From: Nisaea sediminum
Lineage (GTDB): Bacteria; Pseudomonadota; Alphaproteobacteria; Thalassobaculales; Thalassobaculaceae
Reading direction: 5' to 3'
Assembly: GCF_014904705.1 (NCBI RefSeq)
Contig: NZ_JACZCQ010000003.1
Span: 1 to 64,000 of the forward strand
Length of the DNA: 64,000 bases
Below are positions 51,162 to 60,160 of the stretch, piece after piece; the stretch's first letter is position 1; each line of letters starts with the position of its first letter. The notes under the pieces are model-generated. The model did no database searches and had not been told where the DNA came from. It was given only the letters and a program-made list of their open reading frames with translations. Both the position numbers and the translations under genes were made by a program.

Positions 51162-52061
51162 ATGGACACTTTGACGGCAATGAAGGTTTTTTGCTCCGTG
51201 GTCGAGAACGATAGTCTCGCCGGCGCGTCCAGAACCCTCAACGTCTCCCCCTCGGTCGTGAGCAAGCAGCTTTCGGGGCTGGAGGACCGGCTCGGTGTTC
51301 GGCTGCTGAACCGGACCACCCGCCGGGTCAGCCTGACCGAGGTGGGATCCGCCTATTACGAGCGCTGCAAGCGCATCCTCGCCGACGTGGACGAGGCGGA
51401 GATCGCGGTCTCCCAGGCGCACTCCGCACCGCGCGGGCTGCTTAAGGTGACGGCACCGACGACCTTCGCGCACCGGCACGTGGCGCCGCACCTGCCGGAA
51501 TTCCTCGACCGCTATCCCGAGGTGGAAGTGCAGCTTCTGGTGAACGATCGCGTGGTGGATCTCGTCGACGAGGGGATCGATCTCGCCATCCGGATCGCGC
51601 AGCTGAAGGATTCCAGCCTCATCGCCCGCAAGCTGGCGGTCAATCATCGGATGATCGTGGCCAGCCCCGACTATGTGAAGAAATGGGGCAAGCCGGAAAC
51701 CCCGGACCAGCTGAGCGACCATTCGCTCATCACCTACGCGCCGGGCAATCCGATCAACGACTGGCACTTCATGGTCGACAACCAGCAGAAGATCCTGCGC
51801 GCCCGCGGCACGCTCGCGATGAACAACGGCGACTCGGTGCTGCAGACCGTGCTCGCCGGCGGCGGCCTCGCGATGCTGGCGGCTTTCATGGCGGGCGAGC
51901 ATGTGAAAACCGGCAAGCTGGTCACCCTGCTCGACGAATATGTGCGCGAGGACGTGCCGATCTACGCCGTCTATCCGAGTGGCCGGCATCTCTCGCCGAA
52001 GGTGCGCGCCTTCGTCGACTTCCTTGTCGAGCTCTACGGACCGTCGCCGTACTGGCTCTGA
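51162..52061 (+). CDS. LysR-family transcriptional regulator
   Basis: A 299-residue LysR protein. The N-terminal helix-turn-helix is AMKVFCSVVENDSLAGASRTLNVSPSVVSKQ, followed by LEDRLGVRLLNRTTRRVSLTEVG. The effector domain starts at GLLKVTAPTTFAHRHVAPHL. It belongs to the DsdC/AaeR-like branch that includes many regulators of small exporters and reductases. The target may be the divergent metC-like gene or an unlinked locus. The ATG at 51162 begins MDTLTAMKVF. Confidence 0.88.
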   Translation: MDTLTAMKVFCSVVENDSLAGASRTLNVSPSVVSKQLSGLEDRLGVRLLNRTTRRVSLTEVGSAYYERCKRILADVDEAEIAVSQAHSAPRGLLKVTAPTTFAHRHVAPHLPEFLDRYPEVEVQLLVNDRVVDLVDEGIDLAIRIAQLKDSSLIARKLAVNHRMIVASPDYVKKWGKPETPDQLSDHSLITYAPGNPINDWHFMVDNQQKILRARGTLAMNNGDSVLQTVLAGGGLAMLAAFMAGEHVKTGKLVTLLDEYVREDVPIYAVYPSGRHLSPKVRAFVDFLVELYGPSPYWL

Positions 52062-52225
52062 TTCGCTGACCGCTACCGTGATCCTGACCTCAGAGCCTGG
52101 ATCACGGCACCTCTTGAGACAACCGCCCTATTTCGTTGAGTCCGGGCTTCCGGCGCACTCGAAAAGTTGCACCCTCATTATGTGCCGCATAACCTTGCGA
52201 CAGCATCATGTTGGGGGATTGCCGA

Positions 52226-52669
52226 ATGAGTGAAACAGACGTCGTTGCCGGAGCCGGTCCGGAAGGCGAACAGCGCATGCCGCCGATCAAGGGCCGCGCC
52301 GGAATGCCGATCGCGATCTACGCGCTCTATCTTGCCAGCTTCTTCGTCGGGATCACTTCCATTATCGCCGTGATTCTCGCCTATACCAGCCGGGAACGCG
52401 AAGATTACGGGCTGTACACGCACTATACCTTCCAGATCTACACGTTCTGGCTCGGCCTGCTCTACAGCGTCGGATTCGGCATCGCCGCGGCCATTCTGAT
52501 GCTGCTTGCGGCCTCTCTCGGCATGTTCGCCATGGCGCTGATGGCCGTTGCCGGGATCGCGCTCTTCGCGTGGTTCCTCTTGCGCTGCTGCACCGGCCTT
52601 GTAATGGCGATCAAGGGCGAACCGATCGCCAACCCGGAAAGCTGGGGATTCGTCGCGTCCCGGACGTAA
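52226..52669 (+). CDS. small integral membrane protein, DUF4870-like
   Basis: A 147-residue protein with three to four predicted membrane segments (AIYALYLASFFVGITSIIAVILAY, FWLGLLYSVGFGIAAAILML, MFAMALMAVAGIALFAWFLL). The arrangement of a first segment, an HYTFQIYTFWLG linker and a C-terminal CCTGLVMAIKGEPIANPESWGF resembles the DUF4870/Tic20-like group. Function is unknown. The ATG at 52226 has GGGGGAT upstream. It is followed by the dispersed palindromic repeat. Confidence 0.7.
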   Translation: MSETDVVAGAGPEGEQRMPPIKGRAGMPIAIYALYLASFFVGITSIIAVILAYTSREREDYGLYTHYTFQIYTFWLGLLYSVGFGIAAAILMLLAASLGMFAMALMAVAGIALFAWFLLRCCTGLVMAIKGEPIANPESWGFVASRT

Positions 52670-52700
52670 TCGGGGCCGTTCGCTTGCCACTCCAACTTCC

Positions 52701-52780
52701 GTCATCCCGGACCTGATCCGGGGCCTTTTGAAGGGTGCGCTCTGCGTTCGACAAGGTCCCGGCTCTGCGGCCGGGATGAC
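52701..52780. repeat. dispersed palindromic element, copy 2
   Basis: An 80-base element begins GTCATCCCGG and ends CCGGGATGAC, perfect inverted ends of 10 bases. GGTCCCGGCTCTGCGG near the end is identical to the copy at 13470-13553, while the middle differs. It lies between two converging genes and can fold as one long hairpin. Confidence 0.75.
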
Positions 52781-52796
52781 GAACCGGGTGGGAAAT

Positions 52797-52826
52797 AAAA
52801 AGGGCCGGTCTCACCACCGGCCCTTT
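52797..52826 (-). terminator. intrinsic terminator of the GlcG-type gene
   Basis: The stem AAAGGGCCGG/CCGGCCCTTT (52799-52808 with 52817-52826), extended by one more pair, is followed on the minus strand by TTTTTATTT. It lies 23 bases beyond the stop of the GlcG-type gene. Confidence 0.85.
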
Positions 52827-52849
52827 GCGTTCGGAAAGAGGCCCGACCT

Positions 52850-53320
52850 TTACCGCCAGCTCTCGTCGAGCTCGGCCGGCTCGCTCGTATAGCCCGCCTT
52901 CTTGATGCCCTTCGCCGCGCAGTACTCGTCCTTCTCGGACGCATCGCCGCTGACCCCGACAGCGCCAATAATCGCGCCATTCTCCATGATCATCACCCCG
53001 CCCGGCACCGCGGCCATGCGGCCCTCGAAGGCGGCGGCCGCGGCGACCTGGAAGCCGAGGCGTTCCTTGAGGCGGCCGCCGAGATTACGCGAGGACTCGC
53101 CGAAACCGAGCCCGCCCCAGGCCTTCGCCGTGGCGATCTCGACCCGGCCGATGCCGGAGCCGTCCTGACGCTTGATGCAGACCGGGTGCCCGCCGGCATC
53201 GAGCACGACGACGGTCATCGGCATCATCTTTTCCTCGGTAGCGACGCGCAGCGCCTCGTCGGCAATGATCTCCGCCTTGGCGAGCGGCAGCGTGACGTGG
53301 AGCGGGAAGTTTCCGGCCAT
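52850..53320 (-). CDS. GlcG/HbpS family (DUF336) protein
   Basis: A 156-residue protein of the GlcG/HbpS family: ADEALRVATEEKMMPMTVVVLDAGGHPVCIKRQDG, VPGGVMIMENGAIIGAVGVSGDASEKDEYCAAKGI. Relatives bind haem or cobalamin-like ligands, or accompany glycolate and diol use; the role here is unknown. The start at 53320 follows only a weak ribosome-binding site. The frame extends upstream to 53410 without family similarity. It has its own terminator. Confidence 0.85.
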   Translation of the reverse strand: MAGNFPLHVTLPLAKAEIIADEALRVATEEKMMPMTVVVLDAGGHPVCIKRQDGSGIGRVEIATAKAWGGLGFGESSRNLGGRLKERLGFQVAAAAAFEGRMAAVPGGVMIMENGAIIGAVGVSGDASEKDEYCAAKGIKKAGYTSEPAELDESWR

Positions 53321-53577
53321 GATCTGATCCCTGTTCTGGCTAATCTCGAAATTGCTGCGGTGCTTATAACATCGCCCCGAGCCGCCACGATACGGAGGCC
53401 TTATCCGCATCGCGGAAACCGTCCAGACAATGATCGACGTCGCCCCTCTTCCCTCTTGGCGGGAAGTTCTGTATACAGCCCGTCCCCCGCCGCCGGGGCA
53501 CCCTCAGGCGGAATAATCGCGATCCGAAAAGTCCACCCCCGTGTCTTCCACGAAGCGCCCCTGGAGCGAACCGCGCC

Positions 53578-54819
53578 ATGCGAACGGATACTCTCGCGAT
53601 CGATTTCGGCACCTCCAATTCCGCCGCCGCGATCTGGTCGGGTAACAAAATCGAACGAATTCCCATCGAAGGCGATGCAGCGACATTGCCGACCGCCGTT
53701 TTCTTCCCGCTCGACGGTCGTGGCATGCTGATCGGCGATACCGCTGCCGAGGCCCTCGTCGAAGGCGAGGAAGGCCGCTACATGCGGGCGCTGAAAAGCG
53801 TGCTCGGTCTGCCGCTGCTGCACGAACCGCGCACCCTCGGCGGCCGGCGCCGAACCCTCGCCGACGTCATCGCTGCCTTCCTCGCCGAACTGCGCAGCCG
53901 GGCAGAAGCGCGGACCGGCCTCAGCTTCCGCAAGGCGCTCTCCGGGCGCCCGGTGCATTTCCACACCGCCGACCCGGAGAAGGACGCGTTGGCAGAGGCG
54001 GACCTCCGCCAATGCTATCTCGCTGCCGGTTTCGAAGAGGTCTCCTTCCTCGCCGAGCCGGAAGCGGCGGCGCTCGCCAGCCATGGTCTCGGATCTGTGG
54101 AGGCAACCGGCCTGATCGTCGATATCGGAGGCGGCACCTCCGACTTCTCTGTCTTCCGGACCGAGGGCGCCGCGCTTCGAATTCTCGCGAACCACGGCAT
54201 CCGCCTCGGCGGCACCAATTTCGACCATGCGGTCTCGATGGACCACGCCATGCCCCTGCTCGGCCTCGGCGGCCGGCTGCGGCGCGATTTCGGCGAGGGC
54301 CTGCTGCCGGTGCCGAACACGATCTATTCCGAGCTCGCCACCTGGGCGACGATCCCCTTCCTCTACAACGTCAAGTCCCGGCGCATGGTGACGGAGATGG
54401 CGCGGCTCGCGGTCGAACGAGGCAAGATCGAGCGGCTGCTGGTGGTGCTGGACCGGCATCTCGGCCACGAGCTCGCCTTCGCCGTCGAGCAAGGCAAGAT
54501 CGACGCCAACGTCGCGGCACCGGCCGGACGGATCAGGATGGGATTCATCGAGGACGGTCTCGGCGCGACGGTCACGCCGGAGAGCCTCGACTCGTCGCTC
54601 AAAGCGAACCGGGACTTGCTCCGCCATGCCGCCGCCGAGACGCTGGAGATGGCGGAGATCTCGCCGGATCGGATCGGTCGCGTGATCCTCGTCGGCGGAT
54701 CCAGCCTGATGCGCTTCGTCGGCGAGGAAGTGGGAGCACTCTGCCCGAACGCGGAGATCCTGACGTCGGATGCCTTCACCGCCGTGGTCGATGGGCTCGC
54801 GTTGGCGACGCGACGCTAG
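53578..54819 (+). CDS. yegD: Hsp70-family protein, YegD type
   Basis: A 413-residue actin-like ATPase related to E. coli YegD, a short Hsp70 with only the nucleotide-binding domain. Phosphate loop 1 is AIDFGTSNSAAAIW and phosphate loop 2 is IVDIGGGTSDFSVF. The adenosine motif is VILVGGSSLMRFVGEEV. There is no substrate-binding domain or lid. Function is not defined, and no DnaJ or GrpE partner lies nearby. The ATG at 53578 is preceded by GGAG at a somewhat long spacing. Confidence 0.87.
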   Translation: MRTDTLAIDFGTSNSAAAIWSGNKIERIPIEGDAATLPTAVFFPLDGRGMLIGDTAAEALVEGEEGRYMRALKSVLGLPLLHEPRTLGGRRRTLADVIAAFLAELRSRAEARTGLSFRKALSGRPVHFHTADPEKDALAEADLRQCYLAAGFEEVSFLAEPEAAALASHGLGSVEATGLIVDIGGGTSDFSVFRTEGAALRILANHGIRLGGTNFDHAVSMDHAMPLLGLGGRLRRDFGEGLLPVPNTIYSELATWATIPFLYNVKSRRMVTEMARLAVERGKIERLLVVLDRHLGHELAFAVEQGKIDANVAAPAGRIRMGFIEDGLGATVTPESLDSSLKANRDLLRHAAAETLEMAEISPDRIGRVILVGGSSLMRFVGEEVGALCPNAEILTSDAFTAVVDGLALATRR

Positions 54820-54877
54820 AAACAAGAATGGCGGCCCTGGATGGGCCACCTTTCCTGTTGGAACTACGTGCTCGCTC

Positions 54878-55855
54878 TCACGGCCAGACAGGCGCGCCCT
54901 CCAGACCCGCGGTTTCCGGCAGGCCACAAATAAGGTTCGCATTCTGCACCGCCTGGCCGGCCGCGCCCTTGCCGAGATTGTCGACCACGCCCATCGCGAT
55001 CACCAGGTTCCGTTCCGGATCGGCCGCATAGCTGACGAAAGAGAGGTTCGAGCCGGTCGCCCACTTGGTCTGTGGCGGCCTGTCCGTCACGCGCACGAAC
55101 GCCCGCCCGGCATAGAAGCGGCGGGCCGCATCGAGGCACTGCTCCGTGGTGGCCGCGCCGCGGCAGTACATCGTGACCAGCACGCCGCGGGTCATCGGCA
55201 CCAGATGCGGGGTGAACACCAGCCCGGCCGCATTGCCGCCGCTCAGCCGCTCGATCGTCGTCGCCATCTCCGGCATGTGGACATGCTTGAGCAGGCCGTA
55301 GGGTACCAGGTTCTCGTTGCTCTCCGCATAGCCGAACCTGCTGTCGGCACCACCCCGGCCGGCCCCGGAGATTCCGGTCTTGGCGTCGACCACGATGTTG
55401 CCGGGCTCGATCAGCCCCTCGACCAGCAGCGGCGCCAGTGCGATCTGCGCCGCTGCCGGAAAGCAGCCGGGATTGGCAACGCGGGTCCGCCCCACGATCC
55501 GGTCCGGCCAGACGTCGGCGAGGCCATAGGCCCAGCCCTCGACGTAGCGGTGATCGCCACCGATATCGACGATCTTCACGTCATCGGGCACGCGCGCCAG
55601 CGCCTCGGCCGACGTTCCGGTGGGCAGCGACGCGAACAACAGATCGAGCTTAGGCAGGGTCAGGGGATCCCATTTCTCGATCACCATTCCGGCCAACTTG
55701 TCCGGCACCCCGGGGAAGCGATCCACAAGACGGCTGCCGGCGCTCCCCTCGCCCGCGGCGTAGACAAGCTCGAAGGATGGATGGCCCGCGATCAGGCGCA
55801 GCGCCTCGCCGCCGCCGAAACCGCTGATCCCGACAATGCCGAAACGAATGCTCAT
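54878..55855 (-). CDS. argC: N-acetyl-gamma-glutamyl-phosphate reductase
   Basis: A 325-residue NADPH-dependent reductase of the ArgC family, making N-acetylglutamate semialdehyde in arginine synthesis. The nucleotide turn is VGISGFGGGEALRLI, shorter in aromatic residues than the usual GxSGYTG. The catalytic Cys131 is in ANPGCFPAA, and the histidine in HVHMPEM fits the active site. It follows the GNAT gene with a 4-base overlap, and the pair lies behind an arginine-rich leader peptide with a terminator. That arrangement supports the arginine assignment. A LysY-like role is the main alternative. Confidence 0.87.
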   Translation of the reverse strand: MSIRFGIVGISGFGGGEALRLIAGHPSFELVYAAGEGSAGSRLVDRFPGVPDKLAGMVIEKWDPLTLPKLDLLFASLPTGTSAEALARVPDDVKIVDIGGDHRYVEGWAYGLADVWPDRIVGRTRVANPGCFPAAAQIALAPLLVEGLIEPGNIVVDAKTGISGAGRGGADSRFGYAESNENLVPYGLLKHVHMPEMATTIERLSGGNAAGLVFTPHLVPMTRGVLVTMYCRGAATTEQCLDAARRFYAGRAFVRVTDRPPQTKWATGSNLSFVSYAADPERNLVIAMGVVDNLGKGAAGQAVQNANLICGLPETAGLEGAPVWP

Positions 55856-56556
55856 GATGAAATCTCCTCAGGTGTTGCGCTAATTCGGTTTCGGACGGAG
55901 AGAATCTGGCTCAGATCCTTGACCATCAGGATCCACTCGCCGGGTGTGTCCGAGCCTGGAAAGGGTGTGAAAGGCCGGCGGTCCCATTCGACGAAACCGG
56001 TCTGCCGATAGAGCGCCCGGGCCCGCGGATTGAAGCTGCCGACCATGAGGGTCAGTCGGTCGCTCCCCGCCGCCCTGGCGCGCGCTTCGGCCTCGGCGAG
56101 CAGGGCTTTTCCGAAACCATGCCCCTGATGCTCTGGATAGATCGCCGCCGCAGACAGGTACCAGGTCCCGGCCGCAACGGACTTCAGTGCGTTCAGCGGC
56201 GCCAGCACCTCAGACGTCATAGAGGGTTGGCCCGTCAGGTCCGGCTGGATATAGCCGTTGATCGCACCGACAACCTGACCTCGACACTCGGCGATGCGCC
56301 AGTTCGCGTAGCGGGACAGATGTGTCTCGTCGTTGCGGATGATGGCCCGGCCGGCCTCGAATGCCGATTGGCCCGGGGCGGCAACAAGGCCCCAGAGATG
56401 GGAGGTCAGGCGGCGGGTCGCCATGTCGGCCAGCAAAGCGAGATGAGTGCAATCCTCCGGGCAGGCGAACCTGAACCGGATGTCTTTGGCGGCGTCCTTG
56501 ACGGCAGTGTCGGCCTGCAGTCCTGCGGACGCACCGGTGGTGTAGGAAGACGGCAT
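55852..56556 (-). CDS. GNAT family N-acetyltransferase
   Basis: A 234-residue acetyltransferase. The acetyl-CoA loop is IYPEHQGHGFGKALLAEAEARARAAG, followed by LTLMVGSFNPRARALYRQTGFVEW, the GNAT motif B. The first 25 residues are probably flexible. It is first in an operon with argC, behind an arginine-rich leader peptide and terminator, so its substrate may be glutamate, ornithine or another arginine-pathway amine (inference from context). The ATG at 56556 has GGAGC upstream. Confidence 0.85.
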   Translation of the reverse strand: MPSSYTTGASAGLQADTAVKDAAKDIRFRFACPEDCTHLALLADMATRRLTSHLWGLVAAPGQSAFEAGRAIIRNDETHLSRYANWRIAECRGQVVGAINGYIQPDLTGQPSMTSEVLAPLNALKSVAAGTWYLSAAAIYPEHQGHGFGKALLAEAEARARAAGSDRLTLMVGSFNPRARALYRQTGFVEWDRRPFTPFPGSDTPGEWILMVKDLSQILSVRNRISATPEEISS

Positions 56557-56582
56557 GGGAGCTCCATGGCGGGATATGACGG

Positions 56583-56618
56583 AAATGAAAAATCCGCCGG
56601 TCGAAAGTGACGGCGGAT
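56583..56618 (-). terminator. attenuator terminator before GNAT-argC
   Basis: The stem ATCCGCCG/CGGCGGAT (on the minus strand 56611-56618 with 56592-56599) has an 11-base loop and is followed by TTTTTCATTT. It stands 27 bases before the GNAT start and after an arginine-rich leader ORF, not after a gene. Its 5' arm overlaps CGCCGTC (56609-56615), which is fully complementary to GACGGCG (56685-56691) inside the leader ORF, giving a competing antiterminator. Confidence 0.8.
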
Positions 56619-56649
56619 AGTTGCGGTATCGTGGATGAGAAATGGGAAA

Positions 56650-56754
56650 CTAGCTTTCCCGGGATCCTCGTCGTCGTCGCAGCACGCCGTCGCGCAGACT
56701 CTCGCTACGGAGTCGACGTCGCATTTTGCCGGCGGTGAGAAAATCGATGACCAT
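56650..56754 (-). CDS. arginine-rich leader peptide of the GNAT-argC operon
   Basis: A 34-codon ORF with ten arginine codons, all among the last 23: codons 12-14 (CGA CGT CGA), 16, 21, a run of four CGA codons 26-29 (56668-56679), and 32. The stop codon TAG (56650-56652) lies in the loop of a perfect hairpin GGGAAA/TTTCCC (56644-56660). A terminator follows at 56583-56618. The layout is that of ribosome-mediated transcription attenuation by arginine. A start at the internal ATG (56724) would give 24 residues and keep all arginines. The ribosome-binding site is weak, which lowers confidence. Confidence 0.6.
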   Translation of the reverse strand: MVIDFLTAGKMRRRLRSESLRDGVLRRRRGSRES

Positions 56755-56819
56755 GCAGGCACCGTGGCGGGCTTCCCGTCGGGAGTCAATCGCTCCTGAT
56801 CCCGCACCCGCCGCGCAAC

Positions 56820-56849
56820 GAAAAAGGGCGGCCCGCCGGGACCGCCCTT
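56820..56849 (-). terminator. intrinsic terminator of the gatCAB operon
   Basis: The stem AAGGGCGG/CCGCCCTT (56824-56831 with 56842-56849) has a 10-base loop, partly self-complementary. On the minus strand it is followed by a run of T residues. It lies 23 bases past the gatB stop and separates it from the leader of GNAT-argC. Confidence 0.85.
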
Positions 56850-56871
56850 CTCGACAATTATGTACCGAGTC

Positions 56872-58338
56872 TTACCCCGCGAGCTTCTTCTTCAGCAGCT
56901 CGTTGACCATCGCCGGGTTGGCCTTGCCCTGGCTCTGCTTCATCACCTGGCCGACGAAGAAGCCGAAAAGCTTGTCCTTGCCGGAGCGGTATTCCGCGAC
57001 CTTCTCCGCCTGGGAGGCCATGACACTGTCGATCAGTTCCTCGATCGCGCCGGTGTCCGTGACCTGCCTCAACCCCTTCTCCTCGACGATCGTGGCGGCG
57101 TCCTTGCCGCTCTCGAACATCTCGGCGAAGACGTCCTTGGCGATACGGCCGGAGATCGTGTTGTCGGTGATCAGGTCGATCAGGCCGCCGAGCTTGGCTT
57201 CGTCGACCGGGCTCTCGGCGAGGCTCTTGCCTGCCTTGTTGAGGTTGCCGAACAGCTCGGTGATCATCCAGTTCGCCGCCAGCTTCGGATCGCGGCCCTC
57301 GGCCACCTTCTCATAGAAGGCCGCCGTCTCCTGCTCCTCGACGAGGATCGCCGCGTCATAGGCGCTGAGGCCCCACTCGCTCATGAAGCGGGCCTTCTTC
57401 GCGTCCGGCAGTTCCGGCAGGCGCGCCTTCTCTTCCTCGACGAACGCCTCGCTGAACTCGAGCGGCAGCAGATCGGGATCCGGGAAATAGCGGTAATCGT
57501 GCGCCTCTTCCTTCGACCGCATCGAGCGGGTCTCGCCCCTGTTCGGGTCATAGAGGCGGGTTTCCTGGTCGATGGTTCCGCCGTCCTCGATGATCTCGAT
57601 TTGGCGCCGCGCCTCGTACTCGATCGCCTGCTGCATGAAGCGGATCGAGTTCATGTTCTTGATCTCGCAGCGCGTGCCGAATTCCTCGCCGGGCCTGCGC
57701 ACGGAGACGTTCACATCGGCACGCATCGAGCCTTCCTGCATGTTGCCGTCGCAGCTGCCGAGATAGCGCAGGATCGAGCGCAGCTTCTTCACATAGGCCG
57801 CCGCCTCCGCCGCCGAGCGGATGTCGGGCCGGGAGACGATCTCCATCAGCGCGACGCCGGAGCGGTTGAGGTCGATGAAGCTCTGCGACGGGCTCTGGTC
57901 GTGGATCGACTTGCCCGCATCCTGTTCCAGATGCAGCCGCTCGATGCCGACCGTCTTCGTGCTGCCGTCCGGCAGGTCGACCTCAATCTCGCCCTCGCCG
58001 ACGATCGGCTGCTTGTACTGGCTGATCTGGTAGCCCTGCGGCAGGTCCGCGTAGAAATAGTTCTTGCGGTCGAAGACGCTGAAGCGGTTGATCTTGGCCT
58101 TCAGGCCGAGGCCGGTGCGCACGGCCTGGCGCACGCATTCCTCGTTGATCACCGGCAGCATGCCGGGCATCGCGCTGTCGACCAGCGAGACCTGGGTGTT
58201 CGGCTCGGCCCCGAAGGCGGTTGCCGCGCCGGAGAACAGCTTCGACTTGGAGGTCACCTGGGCATGGACCTCGAGACCGATAACGATCTCCCACGCGCCG
58301 GTGGCGCCCTCGATCAGGTTGGATTTCGCTTCGCTCAT
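56872..58338 (-). CDS. gatB: aspartyl/glutamyl-tRNA amidotransferase subunit B
   Basis: A 488-residue GatB, normal length, which with GatA and GatC converts Glu-tRNA(Gln) or Asp-tRNA(Asn) to the amide form using glutamine and [23 protein letters not shown], the kinase-type catalytic region [17 protein letters not shown], and the zinc-type region are recognisable; the C-terminal YqeY-like domain ends [18 protein letters not shown]. The start at 58338 (MSEAKSN) has GGGGAGC upstream. It is last in the gatC-gatA-gatB operon, with a terminator after it. Confidence 0.95.
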   Translation of the reverse strand: MSEAKSNLIEGATGAWEIVIGLEVHAQVTSKSKLFSGAATAFGAEPNTQVSLVDSAMPGMLPVINEECVRQAVRTGLGLKAKINRFSVFDRKNYFYADLPQGYQISQYKQPIVGEGEIEVDLPDGSTKTVGIERLHLEQDAGKSIHDQSPSQSFIDLNRSGVALMEIVSRPDIRSAAEAAAYVKKLRSILRYLGSCDGNMQEGSMRADVNVSVRRPGEEFGTRCEIKNMNSIRFMQQAIEYEARRQIEIIEDGGTIDQETRLYDPNRGETRSMRSKEEAHDYRYFPDPDLLPLEFSEAFVEEEKARLPELPDAKKARFMSEWGLSAYDAAILVEEQETAAFYEKVAEGRDPKLAANWMITELFGNLNKAGKSLAESPVDEAKLGGLIDLITDNTISGRIAKDVFAEMFESGKDAATIVEEKGLRQVTDTGAIEELIDSVMASQAEKVAEYRSGKDKLFGFFVGQVMKQSQGKANPAMVNELLKKKLAG

Positions 58339-58339
58339 C

Positions 58340-59824
58340 TCACTTGCTCCCCGCGCGGAAAGCCGGCACGGCATCGAAGCCCGCCGCCTGTTCCAGAACG
58401 TGACCGACCTTCAGCACGGTCTCCTCGTCGAACGGCTTGCCGAGCAGCTGCAGGCCGAGCGGCAGACCGTCTTCCGAAAGGCCGACCGGGACCGAGATCC
58501 CCGGAATGCCGGCGAGGCTCGCCGGGACGGTGAAGACGTCGTTCAGATACATCTTGATCGGATCGTCCTGGTTCTCGCCGATGGCGAAGGCCGCCGACGG
58601 CGCGGTCGGGGTCAGGATCGCGTCGACCTTGCCGTAGGCGTCGTCGAAATCCTTCTTCAAGAGCGCCCGGACCTTCTGCGCCTTCAGGTAATAGGCGTCG
58701 TAATAGCCGGCCGAGAGCACGTAGGTGCCGATCAGCACCCGGCGCTTCACCTCGTCGCCGAAACCGGCGGCGCGGGTGTTCTCGTACATCTCGATCAGGT
58801 TGCCGCCCTCCTCTCGGAGGCCGTAGCGCACGCCGTCATAGCGCGCCAGGTTCGAGGAGGCCTCGGCCGGGGCGATGATGTAGTAGGTCGGGAGCGCGTA
58901 TTTGGTGTGCGGCAGGGAGATGTCGACGATTTCCGCACCCGCATCCTTCAGCATCTCGGCGCCCCGCTTCCAGAGCGCGTCGATCTCCTCCGGCATGCCG
59001 TCCATGCGGTATTCCTTCGGAATGCCGATCTTCATGCCGCGGATATCGCCGGTCAGCGCCGCCTCGAAATCCGGTACCGCGAGATTGGCGGAGGTCGAAT
59101 CCTTCGGATCGTGCCCGGCCATGGCGCCGAGCATGAGCGCCGCGTCCTTCACGTTTCGGGTGATCGGGCCCGCCTGGTCGAGCGAGGAGGCAAACGCGAC
59201 GATGCCCCAGCGCGAGCAGCGGCCGTAGGTCGGCTTCATGCCGACGATGCCGCAGAAGCTCGCCGGCTGACGGATCGAGCCGCCGGTGTCGGTGCCGGTC
59301 GCAGCGATGGCGAGACGGCCGGAGACCGCGGCCGCAGAGCCGCCGGAGGAACCGCCCGGGACCAGCTTCTGGTTGCCGCCGCCGGAGCGCCGCCAGGGGT
59401 TCTCGACGTTGCCGTAGTGGCTGGTGATGTTGGCCGAGCCCATCGCGAACTCGTCGAGATTGAGCTTGCCGAGCATCACCGCGCCGGCATCCCAGAGATT
59501 CTGGCTGACGGTCGATTCATATTCCGGCTTGAAGCCGTCGAGGATGTGCGAGGCCGCCGTCGTCAGCACGCCCTTCGTGCAGAAGAGATCCTTCATGCCG
59601 ATGGGCAGGCCTTCCATCGCGCCGCCCTCGCCCTTCGCCAGCTTCGCGTCGGAGGCCTTCGCCATCTCGCGCGCCTTTTCCGGCGTCTCGGTGATGAAGG
59701 CGTTCAGGCTCTTGCCCTCCTCCATCGCGCCGATATAGGCCTCGGTCAGCTCGACGGAGGTGATCTTCTTCGACTTCAGCGCATCGCGCGCCTCGGTCAG
59801 GGACAGATTGAGAAGCTCGCTCAT
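58340..59824 (-). CDS. gatA: aspartyl/glutamyl-tRNA amidotransferase subunit A
   Basis: A 494-residue amidase that releases ammonia from glutamine for the transamidation. The Ser-cisSer-Lys machinery is present in PIGMKDLF (lysine) and [15 protein letters not shown] (serines), followed by [26 protein letters not shown]. The ATG at 59824 overlaps the gatC stop by one base; GTG at 59827 is an alternative. It ends 1 base before the gatB start, so the three subunits are tightly coupled. Confidence 0.95.
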   Translation of the reverse strand: MSELLNLSLTEARDALKSKKITSVELTEAYIGAMEEGKSLNAFITETPEKAREMAKASDAKLAKGEGGAMEGLPIGMKDLFCTKGVLTTAASHILDGFKPEYESTVSQNLWDAGAVMLGKLNLDEFAMGSANITSHYGNVENPWRRSGGGNQKLVPGGSSGGSAAAVSGRLAIAATGTDTGGSIRQPASFCGIVGMKPTYGRCSRWGIVAFASSLDQAGPITRNVKDAALMLGAMAGHDPKDSTSANLAVPDFEAALTGDIRGMKIGIPKEYRMDGMPEEIDALWKRGAEMLKDAGAEIVDISLPHTKYALPTYYIIAPAEASSNLARYDGVRYGLREEGGNLIEMYENTRAAGFGDEVKRRVLIGTYVLSAGYYDAYYLKAQKVRALLKKDFDDAYGKVDAILTPTAPSAAFAIGENQDDPIKMYLNDVFTVPASLAGIPGISVPVGLSEDGLPLGLQLLGKPFDEETVLKVGHVLEQAAGFDAVPAFRAGSK

Positions 59825-60111
59825 CACTCGACCACCTTCGGAACCGCGTAATAGCCGTGGGCGCGATCGGGCGCGTTCGCCAGCACCCGGTCCGGATAGG
59901 CGCCGTCGGTCACCTCATCCTTGCGCATCGGCAGCCCGTGCCCGGTCACGCTCGCCAGCGGCTCGACATTGTCGGTATTGACCTCGTTCAGCTGCTCGAC
60001 GAAGCCGAGAATGTTGTTGAGGTCGCCCACGAGGGCGTCGAGTTGCGCGTCGTCGGTCCTGATGCGCGCGAGATGCGCGATCCTCGCGACAGTGGCTTTG
60101 TCAAGCGACAT
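59824..60111 (-). CDS. gatC: aspartyl/glutamyl-tRNA amidotransferase subunit C
   Basis: A 95-residue GatC that bridges GatA and GatB. The sequence has [12 protein letters not shown] at the N-terminus, [23 protein letters not shown] in the middle, and an [21 protein letters not shown]-terminal stretch, all characteristic. The start at 60111 has GGAGAG upstream. It is first in the operon and divergent from ruvX. Confidence 0.94.
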   Translation of the reverse strand: MSLDKATVARIAHLARIRTDDAQLDALVGDLNNILGFVEQLNEVNTDNVEPLASVTGHGLPMRKDEVTDGAYPDRVLANAPDRAHGYYAVPKVVE

Positions 60112-60160
60112 CGGATAAGGCTCTCCGTGATCTTCGGAATCAAGCGATTGCCCGGTAAAA

